Positions 14,354-16,061 of a DNA stretch of 16,061 nucleotides are shown here, piece after piece. The DNA is taken from NCBI GenBank assembly GCA_002372325.1, contig DFFT01000101.1, positions 1 through 16,061 of the forward strand. The letters are read 5' to 3'. Source of the DNA: Succinivibrionaceae bacterium UBA3769 (GTDB taxonomy: Bacteria > Pseudomonadota > Gammaproteobacteria > Enterobacterales > Succinivibrionaceae). The position numbers were made by a program, and so were the translations under genes. The notes below the pieces were generated by a model. It was not told the origin of the DNA, did no database searches, and saw only the letters and a program-made list of their open reading frames with translations. Position 1 is the first letter of the stretch. Each line of letters begins with the position of its first letter.

Positions 14354-15199
14354 ATGGAACGCCGAATCCTCCTTACCGAATGTCCGGATGCCAAGGGACT
14401 CATTGCCATGATCACCGGAGCCTGCTTCCGTCATCAGTTCAATATTATAAAAAACGATCAGTTTGTTTCCGAATGCGACAGCCGGTTTTTTATGAGAACC
14501 GAAATCGAGGGAGATTTCGGGGAAGAGAACGGCAGCAGCATGGTAAATGAAATTCTTGCTTCCATTCCCGCCGGCGGCCGCTGCCGTCTGGAACCGGAAA
14601 CCCGGAAGAAAATTCTGATTCTGGTCACCAAGGAGGCTCATGTTCTCGGCGATCTCCTGATGAAAAGCTACTCCGGCGCCATGCCCATTGACATCGTGGG
14701 GGTAATCGGAAACTACAGCATTCTTGAGGATCTCACCGCCAAGTTCGGCATTCCCTACGTTACGGTAAGCCACGAGGGGATCTCCCGGGAAGAGCACGAA
14801 AAGCGCATGCTGGAAGCCATCTCAAAGTTCAAGAGCGATTACATCGTGCTGGCCAAGTACATGAGAATCCTCTCCCCGGATTTTGTGAATCATTTTCCCC
14901 GGGGCAAGATGATCAACATTCACCATTCCTTCCTGCCGGCCTTCATGGGAGCCAAGCCCTACCAGCAGGCCTTTGACCGGGGGGTTAAGATCATCGGAGC
15001 TACCGCCCATTTCGTAACTGAAAGCCTCGATGAGGGGCCGATTATCGCTCAGGACGTCATCAAGGTAAATCATAACTACTCTGCTGAATCCATGGCCCGG
15101 GCCGGCCGGGACGTGGAAAGAATGGTGCTGGATCGCGCCTTAAGCCGGGTTATCGCCGACAAGGTATTCATTCACGGCAATAAGACCGTGGTTTTCTGA
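14354..15199 (+). CDS. purU: Formyltetrahydrofolate deformylase
   Basis: The protein is 281 residues, matching E. coli PurU (280) and alignable with it almost end to end. An N-terminal ACT domain (about 1-80, with ECPDAKGLIAMITG and FFMRTEIEGDF) is followed by the formyltransferase-fold hydrolase domain. VTKEAHVLGDLLMKSYSG, VVIGNY-like segments, INIHHSFLPAF and the LDEGPIIAQDVI Asp region carry the Asn-His-Asp catalytic set of the PurN/PurU family. The enzyme hydrolyses 10-formyl-THF to formate and THF, balancing one-carbon pools and supplying formate to PurT; in E. coli it is regulated by glycine and methionine through the ACT domain. The TTG at 14336 and the ATG at 14348 are in frame, but AGAGG at 14341-14345 sits 8 nt before the ATG at 14354, which also fits the family N-terminus. 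Confidence 0.95.
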   Translation: MERRILLTECPDAKGLIAMITGACFRHQFNIIKNDQFVSECDSRFFMRTEIEGDFGEENGSSMVNEILASIPAGGRCRLEPETRKKILILVTKEAHVLGDLLMKSYSGAMPIDIVGVIGNYSILEDLTAKFGIPYVTVSHEGISREEHEKRMLEAISKFKSDYIVLAKYMRILSPDFVNHFPRGKMINIHHSFLPAFMGAKPYQQAFDRGVKIIGATAHFVTESLDEGPIIAQDVIKVNHNYSAESMARAGRDVERMVLDRALSRVIADKVFIHGNKTVVF

Positions 15200-15205
15200 T
15201 TTCAG

Positions 15206-15269
15206 TTCCGCCGCGCCAAGAGAGCAGCTTAGTTGAGACGGCGGAATTCCCTTTCCCTCCCCGTTTTTT
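15206..15269 (+). terminator. Possible terminator after purU
   Basis: TTCCGCCG (15206-15213) pairs perfectly with CGGCGGAA (15239-15246), an 8-bp stem closing a 25-nt loop, 7 nt after the purU stop. A T6 run follows only at 15264-15269, so the geometry is not that of a standard intrinsic terminator. Nothing else was recognised between purU and 15326. Confidence 0.4.
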
Positions 15270-15325
15270 CACTGTTCCTTTTCAAAGGCCGTAACTCACT
15301 AATGACAGAAATTATGCGCCCGGGG

Positions 15326-16061
15326 TTACTCGGCATGGTCAATCCATTCGCTCACTGGATACAAAGGAACATTGACCATCCAGTCCTGCTCTCTGTAGTC
15401 AGCCATGGAAAATCGCACCGTTTTAAGCTGTTATTGCTGCTGTAAACGGCTGAGACTTTTGGCCTTTAAGTTTTCTTCCGCTTTTACTTCCATCGGATAA
15501 ACCTGCTGCTTTTGCATAATAAAATCAATTTCAAGCGCTGAACGCTCCCGGGAATGGTAATACCCCCTTTTTTCCAGAGATGCCAGTTCCTGCAGTACAT
15601 ATTGCTCGGTGAAAGCTCCCTTGTATTCCTTAAAGGCCTTATTGTTTGCCAGCACATCTCCGGCTGCAGTATCGGACAATGCTCCCAGTAATCCCAAATC
15701 AAGCAGAAATAATTTAAAGGCTTCCGGCTTCTCATAAAATTTCAGCGGCTTTTCGACTTTTGCAACACGGAGCGCCTTATGCCAGTCCGGCATCAATCAG
15801 CCATTGAATGGCATTTTCAAATTCCCTGGCCAGGCCGCCCTTCCTGACCGCGCTGTACATGAATTTTTTATTTTCTCCGGCAAGCTGGGCCGGAATAGCA
15901 TCCCAGATCATGTTCACCTTTGGCAGCATATCCGCAGGAACACGCTTTGAGAAATCCCGCCTGTAATCAGCCAGTATTTGCTTCTGGATATTTCTCACTC
16001 TGAAGATATCCTGATCCTCAATGTATGACCTTACTGCCTCCGGCATCCCGCCGGTGTAATA
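15326..16061 (-). pseudogene. DUF4143-family AAA ATPase, C-terminal part, disrupted by a frameshift and an in-frame stop
   Basis: The gene enters from the right edge (the family's GGMPEAVRSYI is visible), so the ATPase core is outside the window. The first frame gives the family segment DFSKRVPADMLP, IWDAIPAQLAGENKKFMYS and FENAIQWLIDAGLA, then stops near 15777. The second frame resumes without loss at HKALRVAKVEKPLKFYE and runs through FLLDLGLLGAL, FTEQYVLQEL, EIDFIMQ (a D of the nuclease-like fold) and YPMEVKAEENLKAKSL to a TAA at 15431. The same frame continues past that TAA with QLKTVRFSMADYREQDWM and ends at 15326 with the normal family tail. Two independent lesions make this a clear pseudogene. 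Such ATPases are often multi-copy in gut anaerobes. Confidence 0.85.

Overview
The window looks like chromosome of a gut or rumen gammaproteobacterium, most likely of the Succinivibrionaceae/Aeromonadales group. This is inferred from two kinds of gene. The housekeeping genes (PurU, NudC, YdiI/MenI-like thioesterase, a LuxO-like regulator) resemble gammaproteobacterial versions. The AAA-ATPase-like/DUF1703 and DUF4143 ATPase families found at the two edges are typical of host-associated anaerobes. No rRNA, tRNA, insertion sequence or CRISPR was seen.

Layout. Positions 1-1762: the 3' part of an AAA-ATPase-like/PD-(D/E)XK (DUF1703) gene. 1763-2644: a poor region holding a terminator-like hairpin, a collapsed AlbA_2-type gene (1943-2197) and an AT-rich array of about 80-bp tandem repeats (2270-2636). 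2645-4741 (minus): a MATE exporter and a MenI/YdiI-like hotdog thioesterase, probably one operon. 4926-7028 (plus): a pabB-pabC fusion overlapping pabA. The fusion carries a frameshift in a CT dinucleotide run and appears to have lost about 30 residues of the lyase domain. 7157-8011 (plus): nudC. 8080-14066 (minus): a four-gene signalling locus. 14354-15199 (plus): purU. 15326-16061 (minus): a DUF4143 ATPase pseudogene with a frameshift and an in-frame stop, running off the right edge.

The most interesting part is the signalling locus. In transcription order it encodes a LuxO-like sigma-54 response regulator, then (after a gap with its own predicted promoter) a single-domain HPt protein, a FIST-domain protein and a soluble hybrid histidine kinase. 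In Vibrio cholerae a FIST protein (VpsV/NosP) and its hybrid kinase VpsS feed phosphate into LuxU and LuxO, which are encoded elsewhere. Here all four roles sit side by side. The inferred chain is FIST sensor, kinase H363, kinase receiver D649, HPt H55, LuxO-like receiver, sigma-54 promoters. The ligand and targets are unknown.

A second theme is gene decay. The pabBC fusion, the AlbA_2 gene and the DUF4143 gene each carry clear lesions, while the genes beside them look intact.
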